The position numbers were made by a program, and so were the translations under genes. A stretch of 64,000 bases of DNA from Artocarpus heterophyllus (Eukaryota; Streptophyta; Magnoliopsida; Rosales; Moraceae). Shown here one piece after another: positions 1-11,763 of this stretch (position 1 is the stretch's first letter; every line of letters starts with the position of its first letter). The notes beneath the pieces are model-generated. The model had not been told where the DNA came from. It worked only from the letters and a program-made list of their open reading frames with translations, and did no database searches. The stretch covers positions 14,097,219 to 14,161,218 of the forward strand of contig CM046341.1 of NCBI GenBank assembly GCA_025403435.1, in the 5' to 3' direction.

Positions 1-1700
1 TCAGAGGGAAGAGGCACAAGAGTCTAATACAATTCCTTTGAAGTGCTAAAATTTCATCATGAATGGCTGCCAACCAATTAGAATGAATTAAGGTTTCTTT
101 AACAGAGTTTGGTTCTAAAAAATCTAAAGAAACATGAAAATTTTTTTGTTTCGAGTGCCAGATTTGGCTCTGGTTTTCATAGGATGAGTACGGGATAGAT
201 TAGAGGGAGGAAGATGAGAGACATTAGAAGAGGACTTGCAGGAATAAAACAGACAAAGAAAGGAAGGAATTTGGTACAAATTTGATGAAGAGGAAGAAGA
301 TGAGCAGACGCTAGGGTGATAAGCAAAGAAGAAGAGGGAGAAGTAGAAATAGAAGGAGGGGGGGCAGCTCGGGGTGAAGATGGACCGAGGTGATGGAAAC
401 AGAAGGTAAAATATGAGGAGCAAAAGTGGAAATGGAGGGTAAACGTGACAAGGTGAGAGCAAACATAGCTCAACAAGGAGAAATAGTAGAAGCAAAGGGA
501 AATTGTGACTCATCAAAGGAAACATGTCTAACGATGCAAACACGATCAACACTATCAAGACATTTGTAGCCTTTATGTTTAAGACTATAACCTAAGAAGG
601 TACATGGTTTGGAACGAAAGTCAAACTTGTGTTTATTGTAAGGTCCAAGATAGGGAAAACAAAGACAATGAAAGGTTTTAAGATGAAGATAATCAGGTTT
701 AGGCTAAAAGAGAGCTTCCCAAGGAAAAATGTTACCTAAAACAGTAGTTGGCAATCTATTTATGATGCAACTCTAGTGGTAAAGGAATCTACCTAGAAGT
801 GCAAGTGGCATATGAGCTTGCTCCAGGAGTGAGAGGCCCATTTCAACAATATGTTTGTGCTTGCGTTCAGCCAAGCTATTTTGCTCATGCATATGAGGAC
901 ATGGATGACAATGAACAATGCCATAACTAAGCAGCTGAGAAGTAAAATGGCTAAATTCACTGCCCTTATCGGTTTAAAGAACCTTAACATGATGACCTAA
1001 CAAATTATCAACTTGAGCTTTAAATTGGAATAAAAGCTTGTAAGGCCTTTGATTTACACTTGAGAAAATAAATCCACGTGAATCTTGCATAAGCATCAAG
1101 ACAGTGAACATAGTACCAAAATCCATCACTTGAAGGAATTAGAGAAAGCCCCCGAAGATCAGAAACAACAAGCTCTAATGGTGCATGATACTCAGTTAAT
1201 GAATCAAAGAAAGGAGTTTTATGACTCTTGCCAAGATGACAAGCAGCACAAACTACATTATTATTTCCAGTAGCTGAAACATTACACAAAGAACTTTTTG
1301 TACAGTTTTGTCAGCGGCATGGCCACGATGTTTGTGCCACAAGTCAAACACACCATTATTTAAAGAAGCTGGCGTAGTATAGACAACAACATAATTATCG
1401 CCTTTATGGATAGTAGAAGAGTAAATTGCTTTATTATAGTTCGAAGAACAAGAATTAACAAAAGTAGTTCTTGGGTGCAAAAAAGACTCTTCAAGCACAG
1501 TCTTTGTTTGTAAAGGAGATACGTCAAACATCCTTTACAAGTTTTCAAACACATACAATCCACCTTATGCTTCCCTTGCAAACACATACAATCCAATGAG
1601 AAGGATGAAATTTGAAATAAGCCATGTTGTCACTAGCAAAACTTTGAGACACTTAATAAGTTCTCTTTGATAGCTGTAACATGCATTACTTGCTTAAGAT
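1..1700 (-). pseudogene. copia-1 pol remnant (integrase to start of reverse transcriptase)
   Basis: Broken reading frames carry clear copia landmarks. The GAG-pre-integrase motif LWHKHRGHAADK is near 1300-1340. The zinc-finger segment CAACHLGKSHK is near 1230-1255, followed by the integrase core start (LELVVSDLRG). The integrase tail reads like GYKCLD...RHVSFDESQFPF near 500-580. The hinge THPMKTRAKSG lies near 160-190. The reverse transcriptase start (ETLIHSNWLAA-like) is at about 30-110. At least three frame changes and several stops separate these blocks. Nothing indicates a functional protein. Confidence 0.88.
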
Positions 1701-2732
1701 AAAGCAATTTTGAAAAAGAATTAGGAGTAGACACAGCAAAAGAAGTGGAACCAATAGTGGAAATGGTCAGACCAGAAGCACTGCCTATCTACACTTTTCT
1801 ATGGCCATGATACTCTCAGCCAAAAGAAAGACTAACCAGCTCATTTGTAATGTGATTCATAGCGCCCGAATTAGGAAACTAGTATGGATTAACAATAGTC
1901 TTTGGGCTTGCATTGTTAGCATTGAATAGATTGCTAGCAGAAGCAAGGTTAGTAGAAAGTTGACCAGCATGAGTTGAAACATTATTGTTAGTCTGATTAG
2001 AAGGCAAAACTTTGATCAAACCTACAGTAAAATTTCACTGCAATATGACCAAGACGGCCACAAATCTGACGTTGAACTTTGTTATCTTAAGATCCTCTAC
2101 CACGACCAATCTGATTTCGTCCTCCTCTCATATGAGAACCAACACGATTAAAGCTTGAAAAACTACCGTTGCTACGGCCAACTTTGCCATTTTTAGAACC
2201 AGACATATAGCTAGGACCTCTATTGGTAGTGTTTTGAACAAAATTAGCAAAAGTTACTATCAAGAATAGAATGACTCTGGTCAATTTGAGTTTCATGAGT
2301 GATCAACCAAGCATTGACACCACGAAGACTATAGGACTCAGTGAATCGTATTCATTGCCAAGACCAGCAAGAATATGTAAGATCATATCCTTATCATTAA
2401 TTCCATGTCCAATAGCATGCAGAAAATTAGAACAAGATTTAATTTTGAGAAAATACCCAGAAAAAGACAGAAATTTTCTTTTGAGTTTGAAGTTTGAGTT
2501 TATATTGAATCACATTGGCTTTAGACTTTATGGCAAAAAGCTGCTCGATTCACAGATCAGCATCTCATGCCTCCTCTGTCATCCATCATCTTTTTAGGAC
2601 AGATTATTATTATGCCATTGAAGAAACCTTCAAAGCCATTACCACGGATTGCAGATGAAACTTGTTTAAGCCAGATCAAGTAGTTACTGCTCGTCAATTT
2701 AATGGAAAAGGATAGACTGAATAGATTGTAAA
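1701..2732 (-). pseudogene. copia-1 gag and protease remnant
   Basis: The minus strand shows a gag C-terminus rich in Gly/Arg/Ser (about 2087-2296) and an N-terminal gag segment just left of the MITE (about 2600-2732) with the typical pattern KLTSSNYLIWLKQ...IRGNG. The protease active site near 1850-1875 reads NSGAMNHIT, so the catalytic Asp of the usual D-S/T-G-A has become Asn. Frames are interrupted repeatedly. Confidence 0.8.
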
Positions 2733-3067
2733 TGTAATGCCTTAACCCTCCATTGGACCCCTTTCTAACACACGGACATGCTATTTATACTTACTGTCTC
2801 CTCTGAGCATCTAATAGCCCTTAAGAATTTCTTTGCATCATCTAGCACTTGAAACCAAGGCCCCTCTACTTATAAGATTCTCAAGATCAATCAGTCCCAA
2901 CACATAGACTTGAGAACCTTATAAGTAGAGAGGTCTTTGGTTTAAGTTTTTTGGATGTGAAAAAATTTCTGAGGGTCACTAGGTGCCAAAAAAAAAAAAC
3001 AACACGTATGAATAACGAGTATAAAAGCCACCTGGAAGGAGGGTCAATGGAGGGTTGAGGCATTACA
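2733..3067. mobile_element. 335-bp foldback MITE-like element inside copia-1 gag
   Basis: The ends form inverted repeats of about 26 bp (TGTAATGCCTTAACCCTCC at 2733 and its near complement ending at 3067). They are flanked by a 5-bp direct repeat GTAAA (2728-2732 and 3068-3072). A second inverted repeat of about 30 bp lies inside (2852-2885 against 2913-2946), so the whole unit can fold back on itself. It interrupts the copia-1 gag frame. The TG...CA ends and 5-bp duplication also fit a tiny solo LTR, but such long terminal inverted repeats favour a MITE. Confidence 0.75.
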
Positions 3068-3175
3068 GTAAATCAACAGATTTGTGGTAGAAGAAGCAAT
3101 GAAAAAGGCAGATGAATATGAAATTCCAATCATCAAAAAAAGAAGAGACGTCATGGAAGTAGTGTTAGAGATCTA

Positions 3176-3189
3176 GAGCTCTGAAACCA
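3176..3189 (-). other. copia-1 primer-binding site
   Basis: The minus strand reads TGGTTTCAGAGCTC, one change from the usual plant copia site TGGTATCAGAGC, which pairs with initiator tRNA-Met. It lies just inside the LTR, which fixes the element orientation. Confidence 0.75.
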
Positions 3190-3191
3190 TA

Positions 3192-3418
3192 TAAAAAAAC
3201 TTAGAGAGAAAGAGGGAGAAAAGTTTTAGAGAGAGAAAAAGAATTTGAAGAATATTATTAATTTTCATAACTAATGTTATGTAACTAATCAGATAGATAT
3301 ATGTGTATATATATTTATACACTTTAGACCTCGTGTAATAGTAAGATCCCTGATTTAACTAATTCATACACCACTTATGCTGACTGCGTTAGTTGAAACA
3401 AACTGGGCACTCTCAACA
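3192..3418 (-). repeat. copia-1 5' LTR
   Basis: On the minus strand the block starts TGTTGAGAGTGCCCAG at 3418 and runs to just before the primer-binding site, about 227 bp. It contains a TATA-rich stretch near 3290-3320. No second LTR is in the window, so the outer edge rests on the TG start only. Confidence 0.6.
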
Positions 3419-3878
3419 GAATCTCTCAACCACAATTAAAAAAAAAAAAAAACAATTGCAGATTTGAAAATATTAGGGGCATAGGAGTAGAAAAACAGGT
3501 GATGCCATCGAGTCGTGATTTTTGAAAATATAATAAAGTACTAAAGAAAGTATCAAATAATTAAAAAAAGTTGCTAAAAAAATATAGCTCAAAAAATGGT
3601 GTTAAAAATATCAAATAACTAAAAATTTCTATAAAATATATAATTCGAATGTTGATATACCGATGGCTACAACTCAGAGAAAGGCAACAACTTTGACATG
3701 TAGGTGACTACAACTGAAGATTGAGGAGACAAGGTTCAAGCAATTTTCGCAAAAATGAAGAATAAATTTTGGGCAAATTGGATGAGGACTCTTTTGAAAA
3801 TTTAAACCACAAAGAAGACGTGCTATAGAGCAAGTTAAATCAAATATTATTAAATAGTTAATCAAGCTATGGAGGAAG
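3419..3878. other. AT-rich intergenic DNA, nothing recognised
   Basis: This stretch has short poly-A runs and no open frame, repeat or RNA signature that I recognise. Confidence 0.5.
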
Positions 3879-4925
3879 CACTAGTGTAGACGGAAGGTTA
3901 TAGGATAGATTTAAACCATCGTTTAAAGATAAAATTATGGTTAGCCAAAACTATCATCTGATCCATCGTTGTGTATATTAGATGACAGTTTTTAACCTTC
4001 AACTAATATGCATGTGAAATACCATAAGGGTGTATAAAAGGCACATTAGACAACATTTTTTTACAAAAATCATCATTTAATGTGCCCTTTTTAATTACGG
4101 TTTCACAAAAAATGTCATTAAAAGCCTTAAAATTTATATATATATTAATTTCAAATGTTATATTTTTTGCCAAATCAATTTCTTCTAAAACAATAATTTC
4201 AAATATAGGAAAAATACATAAAAATTTTTAAAGATGTATGTAATGCATGTAACACAAATATTTCAAAAACCATCACCAAAGTCTATCCACAAAATTCAGC
4301 AACAAAGAAAAATGTATAGTAGAATGAAATTTAAAAAAAAACACATTGGAAAACTCAAAATTCAAAGAAAAATCTTAAATACAAAGGAAGGAAATTTCAA
4401 AAGATTCTAAATGTATGCAAGATGGAGGTGGCTGATTTGAAAATTTTGATGGTGAGTCATGACGTCAAGATGAGGGTTGAGGGAGTAACGAATGGAAAAG
4501 ATGAAAGAGAGAGAGTGGGAGGATAGAAGGAATTTAGAGAAAGAGTTAGAAGGTGAAGAAAAAAGAGTTAATAGGTGAGGAAGAGGGAATTGGAGAGAAC
4601 TTAGAGAGAGAATGGAGGTTTAAGAGAAAAACTATAGAGTTTATAAATTTGATAAATTATAATGGAAGAGAATGTTCAAAATTTAAGAAGGCGATGAGAA
4701 ACTTTAAAATTTTTCAGTAAAAAAATGTGGGAAAAAGTCCGCCTTTTTTTTATTGTTGACATTAGACAACGATTTTATGCAAACGGTCGTCCAATATAGC
4801 AAATTAGACTACGATTTTCTACAAAACTATCATCTAATGTGCGCGTCAAAATCTTCAAAGCACATAAATTTCTATGTCATGCTTTTTAATACAAAATATG
4901 AGGTTTTTTTTTTTTTTTTTTATAA
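3879..4925. mobile_element. small non-autonomous CACTA-like element
   Basis: The left edge reads CACTAGTGTAGACGG at 3879. Both ends carry repeated subterminal modules of the type ATTAGACAACGATTTT...ATCATCTAATGTGC (about 3950-4110 and 4755-4850). This is the layout of CACTA elements, and similar wording occurs at the start of the large CACTA at 38127. No coding frame is present. The right terminus is not clear: it fades into a poly-T run near 4900-4922, and I found no convincing 3-bp target duplication. Confidence 0.5.
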
Positions 4926-5468
4926 AATGTGGTAAAATAGGGCCCCTAATCTTTATTTATTGGGCAAATCAAGCTGAGAAAGCAAAATGAGCATTCAAAG
5001 TAGTCAATGTTAAATCAAGAAAACAACATAAACAAGCAACAGTATTCCTGAGCTGGAAGTGTTGAAGATCACATAATACAAGAGTATCCAGGCTGGGCTC
5101 AAAAATTTAAAATAAAAAGAAGTGGAGTTGATGGTTCAGAGTCTATAAATTGGCGAAACTGATGACCAAGCTTAAACAAAGAGGTAATCACTCATTCCCA
5201 CAAGAAATTTGCCTACAACCTTTGTGTTCTAGTTGTTTTCGTTTGCCTTCTTTATAGAATTGTGGGTTATTTATATAGTTTTTTTTTGTTGGGGTTTCAA
5301 ATTCTGGCTAGATTTTAAACTTTTTTTTTTTCATTTTATCTTTTCCATAGAATAAGGTTGGGACTTAGTTGAGTTACTTAGTAAGTGTCAACCTAGTTAA
5401 AATGTGTTAAGTCTCTCTATCTAATTCCTTTCTCTCCATTTATTTAAATAAATGTATACACTATAGAA
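4926..5468. other. intergenic DNA downstream of the ankyrin gene
   Basis: This stretch lies 3' of the minus-strand ankyrin gene. I looked for further exons of that gene (the PGG-type membrane domain) and saw none. Several T-runs are present. Confidence 0.5.
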
Positions 5469-6620
5469 TTAGGGGAAGAAAATCATACAGTAGTATATAA
5501 AGCGGTCAAATGTTCCAAGTCGAGTGCTGCTTTTGAATGCATTTGGCTTATTGGCTAGTACATGAAGTGGAGTTAAACCATCCTCATTCATAGCGTCAAC
5601 TAAAGTTTCGTGATCCTCGATTATCTGCACTGCCATACCTACAAGAAAAGCGCATAAGAAAAAGAAAAAGGAAAAAAAAAAAAAGAAAGAGAGGGAAAGA
5701 AAAACCACAGTAAATCCTATATAAAAAAAAACCCCCGCGGTGAATACAACAATACATATCATTACCAAACCAATCAATCAAACGAAAAAGTATCTAAGTA
5801 TAAATTCTAAAACTGGATAATCTCTATTGACCAAATAAAAAAGTTCTACATTAAATGTATGGTTTAGTCTACACATTCACGCCTAGCTCGCAGATGTTAA
5901 AAGTCTAGAGTCTGAATTCCATCTCTAATCCAAAGTTATTAAAAAAAAATGTAATACCGATAGACAATCAAAGTTTCTACATTGTTAAAAATATTATAAA
6001 GCATGAGAAGCAAGAAATTATAAAAAAGAAAAAAAATAGAAAAATAGAAAAAGCAACGCTGGCTTACCGAAGTATTCACCAAAGATGGCGGCGTGAAGAA
6101 TGGTGTCCCCATTTTTTCTACGTAAATAATTTTCTTTTTTATCAGATTTCTTACGCAGGTAAGAGAAAATTTCTTGCTGGCCGTAACGAACAGCCAAGAA
6201 GATTGGTGTCTCTCCATGCTTGTTCTTAACAGAGAGAAGCCGTGGCTCTTTCTCTACCATTTCCTTGCAGATTTCAAGGTTCCCACGCATTGCGGCCAAA
6301 TGCAACGGGGTGTTTTCCTTCGCATTCTGAATCTTCATCAACACAGCCGCATCGATCGTGTCCACCATCTTTCGGGCACTCTCCGTTTGATCATTTGAGA
6401 CAGCAATGTGTAACGCTGTGTCTTCCGACTTGCTTGTTAGCTTCGCCTCTCGAGCTCTAGGGTATTCCTGGTATGTTGTCACAACCTCTTCCCATTTGTT
6501 CTTCATCACTGCTATGAATAGTTTCTCGTTTTCTGTAAATTTGTCTTCTATACTGGCACTAGATGTCATTGAAACCTGCTGGCCCGTTTTGTTTTTAATC
6601 ACCTTTGAAGAATCACCCAT
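5469..6620 (-). CDS. ankyrin-repeat protein, ACD6/ITN1-like, short form (two exons)
   Basis: Exon 1 is 6620-6068 and exon 2 is 5638-5469, with a GT-AG intron between (donor GTAAG at 6067-6063, acceptor TTGTAG ending 5639). The joined frame is 723 bases, 240 residues. Four or five ankyrin units are visible, with consensus pieces DTALHIAV, NTPLHLAA, ETPIFLAV, DTILHAAI and LTPLHVLA. The N-terminus and repeat phrasing match plant ACD6/ITN1-type proteins, which usually continue for several hundred residues into a PGG domain with four membrane segments. Here translation stops soon after the LTPLHVLA unit, so the membrane half is missing. Family members act in plasma-membrane-linked defence or salt signalling. 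A TATA box lies 81 bp upstream. This could be a real short gene or a 3'-truncated pseudogene; I see no internal stop. Confidence 0.8.
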
Positions 6621-6700
6621 AGTACTAATATATATGTAATATTGATCTTAAGCGTTGATGATCCTTTGGTTTGGTGAAGACATTCATGAGCTTTCATAGG

Positions 6701-6711
6701 TATATATATAG
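6701..6711 (-). promoter_or_regulatory. TATA box of the ankyrin gene
   Basis: On the minus strand the run TATATATATA lies about 81 bp upstream of the ATG at 6620, a usual plant core promoter distance. Confidence 0.6.
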
Positions 6712-7849
6712 GAAAATTTATGGTACTGCATATGTTGTACTTTCCCTTATCCTATTAAGTTGGGTAGATCTACGTATATGCCTTTGTATAGGGAGTTGCA
6801 TATTATATTTTATTTTTATTTTACATTATAACAGTTGAAACTATATAGTTAAAATAATGTTATCAAACAGAGCAAAATAAAGCAAAAAAAGTACTCGTGA
6901 TTCACGTGCCATCATTAAAATAAAAGTAAAGTAACGGATTGGATTTTTTCTTTTTCCTTTGTGTGCTTTACTTTTTCCTTTCACATTTGCCAGTTCAATT
7001 CTACCTGGCAAGTTCAGTACTCCTTTTGCTTTTTCTTTAGATAAACCAAGGGGTTCTATGATGAAAGTGTTACAATTGGATTCTTACTTTCTCTTTATCG
7101 AGAGAAAAAGAACTACGCAGGAGAAGTGCTGCTAGCGTGAACATTTACAAGTAACACTAGGAGTCTGGAAAGAATCCTCGAGTTTGTTGCTAAATTTGAT
7201 GTGTCCTTATGTTTCTGATAGTATAAAAGAAATCTATATATTTTAATACTCTATCAAAATTAGCCTCTAAATTTTTTAAAAGAGTTAAACATAACCCTTT
7301 AGCGAGTCAAGGTTTTCCAAATGCCAAAAGTAATTAGTAATTACTATTTAAATATTATTTTGGTCATTAATTATTTGAAATTTTTAAGAAGTGGAATTTA
7401 AAACTGAAAGAAATCAAGACAGAAAGAAGCAATGTGTTCGGACTGACTACAAAGCAGGTATTTAATTTTTGGACTTTATATTTTTAAATAGAATTATTTT
7501 ATTGCAATTTTTATTTTTTCTTTAAATTTTATTTCTTAAGATAATGTTTGAATAATTTATATAGTTTTTAACAATTTGACGAGTTAAGGAGTTATATTTT
7601 ACTTTTTTGAATAATTTATATAGTTTTCAACAATTTGACGAGTTAAGGAGTTATATTTTACTTTAAAAAAAAATTGGGGGAATAACTTTGGTATACTTTT
7701 AACACATAAGGAATATGTTTGAACTATCAAAAAAAAAGGGAAAATGTGAAATTTAACTAAAACTTAAAGAGTATTTTTAGATTTTATCAAAACAATTTTT
7801 TTCTAAATTAATGAATAGTAGCAAACCCATCCAACACTAAGGGTCTTAC
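6712..7849. other. intergenic DNA with a 59-bp tandem duplication
   Basis: This is AT-rich sequence without a gene. Two adjacent, nearly identical 59-bp units occur at 7548-7606 and 7607-7665; each contains ACAATTTGACGAGTTAAGG. Confidence 0.7.
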
Positions 7850-8222
7850 TTAAATTTATTAAACAAAAAAGAATAGGAAATTACAAAGTTCAAGAACGAA
7901 AATAAGAGAAGAAAGCCCGAAGGACAGCCCATCCAAAACCAAACAAAATCAACAAATAGATAAGAACTAAGCGCTATTAGCAGAAACTGACGTCACATAG
8001 TTAAGCCGAAGCTCCAAAAAAAAAAAACTAAGGAAAAATTTGGCAGGAGAGAAAGAATATCTTTGCTAATAGCAAAATCTAAAAGCCGAAACAACTCCAA
8101 AATAAAAAAAGAAAGACAAAATCATTCCTAATACGGAACTCAAGATATGTCTTGATGAATTAGGGGAGATTGCAAAAATCTTGCATGGAAGTCCACTACT
8201 AAAAATCCTCAACTTGAAGAGC
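7850..8222 (-). pseudogene. LINE/RVT_3-type RNase H, C-terminal part and 3' UTR relic
   Basis: The minus strand leaving the solo LTR reads ALQVEDF..WWTSMQDF, the usual end of the plant RNase H-like domain found in LINE-type reverse transcriptase genes. An A/T-rich 3' tail with AATAAA-like words follows toward 7860. It continues the frame of the piece at 10387-10720, which the solo LTR split. Confidence 0.6.
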
Positions 8223-10386
8223 TGTCACGTCCCAAAATACAGGTAGTGACGTGGAAGTTTAATTAAGTTAATTAAACTAAAATTTTTGATAAAAATCACC
8301 AATTAAACGTTTTAGGTTATTTAAAAAAAAACGTGATACTTTTAAAAAAAATTTCTTCAAAGCAACAATAGTTATTTTAAACAGCTAATCATGAAATAAA
8401 ATAATAAAGACAAATATTTATAAGCCGTGCCGCACCAGACCCACTTTAGTGCACAAATAAGATATCGACAATAAAATATTACAATTACAGTCTAATATGA
8501 AAAATAAAAGAAAATTTAAATAATACATACCTTGACTTAAGCAGGAAAATAACCTAAACAGAATTCCTACGAGTTGCTGGTTTGCCCTGTGGTTTCTCCA
8601 GTCAGTTCTAAAGGAAAAAGGCTTTTGAAAACAAATAAAGACAAAGTGAGCAGAAGGCTCAGTAAGACTAAGCTTTTGAAAAAAATTAATTTAAACATAT
8701 AATTCAAAAATATTATTATTTTTTTTTATCAAAAGCTATATAACAAGATAAACAAATAAACAACTAGCTCACTGAAACTCATTAAATTTATTCATACTGT
8801 TTAACCATTTATTCATTTATAGACGGTCTCATTATCACATTTTTGGCAAAGCCATATAAATCACTACCGAAGTGGCCTAGCTGGGTTTCGGGACCTGCTC
8901 CTAAGGTCACACTTCCCACGACCCGATCTCTATACATGGCATCATGCTCTATTTTTTCATTCCGAACGGCACTAACCGACTCGTCCAGTGTCATATTTTA
9001 TCATGTCTCATTTACCAAATATTCTTATTACGTTCATTATGATCATTTATTATTTAGCTAATAATGAAAATAAGTAATAAACTTCATTTCTTGAAAACAT
9101 TTGAAGGAAATGCTTTGTGGCCAAAACCCTTTTAAAACATGGTTACCAAGGAAAAGGGACATAAGTCCTACTCGATACTTTGCATTGCGACTCAGCACCG
9201 TGATTCCAACCCACTACATGTTAGCTCTACGGAACCACGATCAACCTTAAAAGTAAACTAAGCTTTATCAGTATCTAACTCAAAGTATTCTACAATACTA
9301 TGTTATCTCATGGTGTCCTAATGTGTCATTTATGCCCGTAAGATTATACTATAAAGGTTTAAATTCTCAATCTGGGTTTAAGACAGTGAAAACAGGTGAA
9401 AAACAACTATTTTTCCTGTGGCCGATTGGCCTGTCAAACTCCCTGGTTCGGCCTGCCGAACTACACAATTCGGCCTACCGGCCATGCTGGACCGACCTAC
9501 CGAATTCGGCATGTCGAACTCATGAGTCCGGCCTACCGATGTTTAAGATCGGCCTGCCGAGCTAGAAAAATCTGGGGACCCAAGGCTTCGAGTCTTGGCC
9601 TCTCTAAATCCAAAATTTCATTCTAAACATGTTTTCTCAATTCTCAAGCATGGGTAATGTTCATAGATGATAGAAAAAAGTAATAGAACACTTTCAAACA
9701 CTTCTAAACAAGTTTTACATAGAGATTTTCAAATAAACCCAAAAATAGAGAAAAATAGAAAAACTTGATTTAGCTCGATTTTTGTTCAATCAATGTTAAA
9801 TTCATGATGATTACTAACCTAGATTAAAGGTTTTCTAAGCTCATGAAACTTAGATTTTCAACATTCAAAGAAATTTTGAAAATAGAACAAAGTTTGAAAT
9901 TTGAAAAATAAAGTAACGAACCTCAAATTTGAGCTTTAAATCAAGTTTGTCGAGGCTCAATCTTGCTCCTAAGCTTCTAATCCAGTTGAAGATCAAGGCT
10001 TGAGCTCAAGTTTTTTTTTGAAAACAAAGAGAGAGAGGGGGAGAGAGAGGGAGGACGTGAACAGAGAATAAGAGACAGAATGGTGCAAAGAGAGTGAGGG
10101 AAGAGGAGGAGAGGGAAGGAAATAAATAGAGAAAAAATGAGAGTGGTTTCTCAACTGCAAAACCATGTCTCATATATGGACATATCGGGTACTTAATAAA
10201 TTGTTTTGTTTTAAAATTTCAAAATAACACTCATATATAAAAATAATTAAAAGTGATTTAGAAATATTTGTAACTAAAATTAATTTGAAATATCACAAAA
10301 TAGTTAAGTTAAGCTCAAATTACATTATGGCATACTAATTCACTATTTAATACACTATCATACTTAATTAAGTTTGGGGTGTTACA
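8223..10386 (-). mobile_element. solo LTR of a Ty3/gypsy element (2164 bp)
   Basis: The block starts TGTCACGTCCC and ends GGGGTGTTACA, with a perfect 5-bp duplication AGAGC at 8218-8222 and 10387-10391. No internal domain lies between, so it is a solo LTR. It resembles the chromovirus LTR at 12028-14162 in its ends, its pyrimidine/GA tract (about 10020-10140) and the GC-rich cluster CGGCCTGCCGAA (9418-9565), so it probably belongs to a related Tekay-like lineage in minus orientation. Confidence 0.88.
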
Positions 10387-10720
10387 AGAGCGTTGGCCGC
10401 TTGGAGCAACAGAATTCCTCTTTCGGAAATTATGAAAGACTCGGATGTTGAGATTTATTAGTCATCCCAAAGCTACCTATTGTGAAACTTCCAAGGAACA
10501 AGAACACCTCTATTAGGAAATAAGGTGACCAAATACGTAGATTCACACTTCACTCATAGATTATCCTAATGAAGCTACGTAGCTTTTTCAATAGCCGACA
10601 TGAATCCAATAAGCTCAGTCTCAAAAGTAGAAGTAATACCAACAGGGGCAGAAAAACACCCCTTGACAAAGTCTATGCCAAGTATTTTACGCTCTAATAA
10701 AATATGTTACAAGAAAAATT
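10387..10720 (-). pseudogene. LINE/RVT_3-type RNase H, N-terminal part
   Basis: The minus strand reads FVKGCFSAPVGITSTFETELIGFMSAIEKA, then after stops CESTYLV. This is the plant RNase H pattern, with the conserved E in FE-EL and the D of the E-S-D-S-T/Y motif degenerate. Stops occur in frame. The domain continues at 8222 on the other side of the solo LTR. Confidence 0.65.
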
Positions 10721-11763
10721 GCTTCATGTTTGTGTTGTATATATGCATAGCTTTATGAGGCGATAAATGCCCTAGATATTTCTCCATATGTATGATCTTA
10801 CTGTGCATTAGACCTGAATTTAAATATGCATCTCGTGTACCTATTTCCCAGGTAACATTACTTGTACTCCTAACCATGCTATTATATAATGCTCTCACAT
10901 GCTATAATAAAAACTAAATTGGATCTGGCAAGCGTGGTTAGAACTAATTTTTTAGTTTAAAAAACTGTAACATGTAAGATCTTTACACTATAGCATTTTT
11001 TTTGTTTTTTTACTGTAGCACGTGAGAGCTTTATATTATTTTATAATTTAAAAATTGATTCTAACTATGTTTGTCAAACACTTTAAAAAACAACAAAAGT
11101 ATAAAATTTTTACATGCTATAATATAAAACTAAAATTAATTCTAACTATAATTCTAACCTCTCCTTCCAAGCACCTTAATAGTTTTCAAGTAGTAATTTT
11201 GCTGTGGTATAAATTTTCGCTTAATTAATTAGAGAATGGTTTGCTTTTTATTGCCTTTATGCGTTTGACTTCATTCAAAAAATAAATAAAATAAAATAGG
11301 TTAGAGCGCATGAGTACATGTGCAAATCTTATCATGTGATAATAGGTCATGTATAATTTAAGCCAGGCATCAACTTCGGCTTCACTTTAACCCGTTTGCT
11401 TTTTTTTTTTTTTTTTTTTTTCTTTTTTACTTCAACTGAAAAATGGATAAACATATTGCGCCCGTGCCCCACTTTGCAAAGGGGAATAGTAAAAGGGGAA
11501 AAAAAAATCTATTGCACCAGTGCCCCTTGAGGCTTTAATCAAGCAAAATCAAAGAAAAAAAAAACAATGTGTAAATTAGTATGATACTTGCAGAATTTCT
11601 TTATTTATTCCATCTCGTACGAATAATATGATTTATAGAAGAAAGCAGAGAGCTTTGCAAGATTTATTCTATACTTGATAAGCTGGGAAGAATGTACATT
11701 TATCGACTTTCGAAATAACTTTAAACTTGGAAACATTGAAGCAATCTGGGTTCTTTCTGCACG
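10721..11763. other. intergenic DNA, nothing recognised
   Basis: AT-rich sequence with a 23-base poly-T run near 11400. Short related words (about ACATGCTATAATAAAACTAA) recur near 10900-11130, but I could not define a repeat unit. No gene. Confidence 0.5.

Larger units (their letters stand above)
1..3418 (-). mobile_element. copia-1: 5' part of a decayed Ty1/copia retrotransposon
   Basis: The minus strand reads, from high to low coordinate: LTR (about 3192-3418), primer-binding site (3176-3189), gag, protease, integrase, and the start of reverse transcriptase, which runs off the window at base 1. This gag-PR-INT-RT order defines Ty1/copia. The coding parts are full of stops and frameshifts, so the copy is dead. 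A 335-bp foldback element sits in gag at 2733-3067. The 3' half and 3' LTR lie outside the window. Confidence 0.9.

Noticed and set aside
4936..5260. Possible exon-like stretch on the plus strand near 5050-5160
   Set aside because: A short frame with no start, splice pattern or family match; too weak to list as a gene.
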